Positions 6,152 through 7,109 of a stretch of 7,109 nt of DNA are shown piece by piece (position 1 is the first letter of the stretch; every line of letters starts with the position of its first letter). The DNA is from Deltaproteobacteria bacterium (GTDB taxonomy: Bacteria; Myxococcota; Myxococcia; Myxococcales; 40CM-4-68-19): NCBI GenBank assembly GCA_005879095.1, contig VBLM01000046.1, positions 1 to 7,109 of the forward strand, given 5' to 3'. The notes below the pieces were generated by a model that saw nothing but the letters and a program-made list of their open reading frames with translations, searched no databases and was not told where the DNA came from. Position numbers and translations under genes: made by a program.

Positions 6152-6610
6152 ATGCGCTACTTCGAGGACTTCTCGGAAGGCCAGGTATTCGAGCTCGGCG
6201 AGCAGCAGATCACCGAGGAAGAGATTCTCGAATTCGCGCGCAAGTTCGATGCGCAGCCGTTTCACGTCGATCGCGAGAAAGCGGCCCGGTCGATGTACGG
6301 CGGGTTGATCGCGAGCGGCTGGCACACCGGTTCGATCTACATGAGCCTTCTGGTGCGCGGTCTCTTGCGCGAAAGCGCCAGCCTCGGGTCTGCAGGCGTC
6401 GACGAATTGCGCTGGCTCAAGCCAGTGCGGCCCGGCGACACGCTGCGCGCGCGGCTCACCGTCACGTCGCTGAAGGCTTCCGCGAAGCATCCGGATCGCG
6501 GGATCGTCTTCAACCTCGGCGAGCTCTTCAACCAGCGCGGCGAGAAAGTGATGTTCGTCCGCTCGTCGGGGATGTTCGCTCGAAAAGCTACTTCTCCATC
6601 ATCGCGGTAG
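6152..6610 (+). CDS. MaoC-type (R)-enoyl-CoA hydratase/dehydratase domain protein
   Basis: This is a 152-residue single hot-dog-domain protein of the MaoC family, which typically hydrates 2-enoyl-CoA thioesters to (R)-3-hydroxyacyl-CoA or dehydrates related CoA esters in the cytoplasm. The opening MRYFEDFSEGQVFELG is the usual family N-terminus and supports the ATG at 6152, although no clear Shine-Dalgarno precedes it. The hydratase motif FDAQPFH places catalytic Asp33 and His38 in the expected spacing, followed by GGLIASGWHT (50-59) and the LKPVRPGDTLRA strand region. The protein is complete and of normal length. It diverges from the importer operon across 58 bp. Its last codons overlap the convergent cyclase gene by 23 bp. 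The natural substrate is unknown; some relatives act on C4-dicarboxylate CoA esters such as mesaconyl-CoA, so fatty acyl chains need not be the substrate. Confidence 0.92.
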   Translation: MRYFEDFSEGQVFELGEQQITEEEILEFARKFDAQPFHVDREKAARSMYGGLIASGWHTGSIYMSLLVRGLLRESASLGSAGVDELRWLKPVRPGDTLRARLTVTSLKASAKHPDRGIVFNLGELFNQRGEKVMFVRSSGMFARKATSPSSR

Positions 6611-7109
6611 ACCCGTTCCACTCCTCGGGCGGCGGCTGGTCCATGTACACCTTGCAGCGTTCGGCAAGCTTGTGCGACGCAGCGTCGTGCTGGCCGAGCG
6701 TGTCGAATACCTCGAGGAACCGCATCCCGGCTTCGGAAAAATTGCGCGCACGGTAGAGGTGCAGCGCCTCGCGGTGCAGCTCGATCGCCTTCAGCGCCGC
6801 GGTGTCGACCTGGCCCGCCACCCAGTCGAGCGGCCGCAGCACCATCCTCTCCTTCACCAGCTCGGCGGTACTCTCGCCGATGACGATCTCGGTGCCGTAG
6901 CTCTTGTTCAAGCCTTCGAGCCTGCTGGCGAGGTTCACCGCGTCGCCCATCGCGGTGTAGTTCATCCGATTCGGCGAGCCGATGTTGCCCACCACCGCCA
7001 TGCCGGTGTTGATGCCGATCCGCGCCGCCATCACCGGGCGTCCCTCGCGCTGCCACTGCGCCTGCATCGCCCGCAGGCGATCGCGCATCGCCAGCGCCGC
7101 GCGGCAGGC
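6588..7109 (-). CDS. Class III adenylate/guanylate cyclase, C-terminal part
   Basis: The frame is open to the window edge, giving 173 residues; the start lies beyond base 7109. The fragment covers the second half of a class III nucleotide cyclase domain, which makes cAMP or cGMP from the nucleoside triphosphate. Numbering from the Met at 7088, AARIGINTGMAVVGNIGS is at 21-38 and NYTAMGDAVNLASRLE at 43-58. Thr45 sits at the purine-specifying position, as in class IIIb adenylate cyclases, and Asn52 and Arg56 match the transition-state residues. After LRPLDWVA (84-91) the usual VKGK...PV.VYE strand is absent and the sequence continues GQVDTAALKA. A helical, TPR-like tail (about 97-150) follows, ending near PPPEEWNG. 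Sensor domains would be in the missing N-terminal part. The 3' end overlaps the MaoC gene by 23 bp. Cyclase family is certain; activity of this copy is uncertain. Confidence 0.9.
   Translation of the reverse strand, partial: ACRAALAMRDRLRAMQAQWQREGRPVMAARIGINTGMAVVGNIGSPNRMNYTAMGDAVNLASRLEGLNKSYGTEIVIGESTAELVKERMVLRPLDWVAGQVDTAALKAIELHREALHLYRARNFSEAGMRFLEVFDTLGQHDAASHKLAERCKVYMDQPPPEEWNGSTAMMEK

Noticed and set aside
5035..6756. A 573-codon open frame on the plus strand
   Set aside because: It is antisense to the binding-protein gene and then runs out of frame through the MaoC gene; both of those have clear family motifs.
1..7109. CRISPR array, tRNA or rRNA, transposase, phage or toxin-antitoxin genes
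   Set aside because: No spaced direct repeats, no RNA gene-like segments and no such protein motifs were seen; almost all bases are in recognised genes.

Overview
The window is a compact, GC-rich bacterial chromosomal segment (about two-thirds G+C by eye). Nearly every base is coding. Gene content (Liv-type ABC importer, glutaryl-CoA dehydrogenase, MaoC hydratase, class III cyclase, DUF72) suggests a metabolically versatile, probably soil or environmental proteobacterium-like organism. The phylum cannot be fixed from the sequence alone. I saw no RNA genes, insertion sequences, CRISPR arrays, phage genes or other mobile DNA.

Layout. Plus strand, 1-1805: the end of a DUF72 protein gene, then 2 bp later a glutaryl-CoA dehydrogenase-type acyl-CoA dehydrogenase. 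Minus strand, 6093 down to 1802: a five-gene importer operon of the branched-chain amino acid (Liv/HAAT) family, in the order substrate-binding protein, LivH, LivM, LivG, LivF. Every junction overlaps (4, 4, 8 and 4 bp). Plus strand, 6152-6610: a MaoC-type hydratase, divergent from the importer across a 58-bp gap that is the only real intergenic region. Minus strand, 7109-6588: the C-terminal part of a class III adenylate/guanylate cyclase. The importer operon and the dehydrogenase gene meet tail to tail with a 4-bp overlap, and the hydratase and cyclase genes meet tail to tail with a 23-bp overlap.

How the genes may work together. The periplasmic protein would capture a small carboxylate or amino acid-like ligand, LivH and LivM form the membrane channel, and LivG and LivF would power it. 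The flanking dehydrogenase and hydratase act on acyl-CoA thioesters, so the imported compound may be an organic or aromatic acid degraded through CoA esters. That is inference from neighbourhood only.

The notable part is damage rather than a new system. livG lacks about 65 bp that should encode the nucleotide-binding P-loop and is frameshifted at that point. LivF has Gly where the catalytic Glu after the Walker B Asp should be. The cyclase appears to lack the strand that normally carries a VKGK-like motif. Either the importer is decaying here, or the sequence carries local deletion or assembly errors. I did not find a convincing previously undescribed system.
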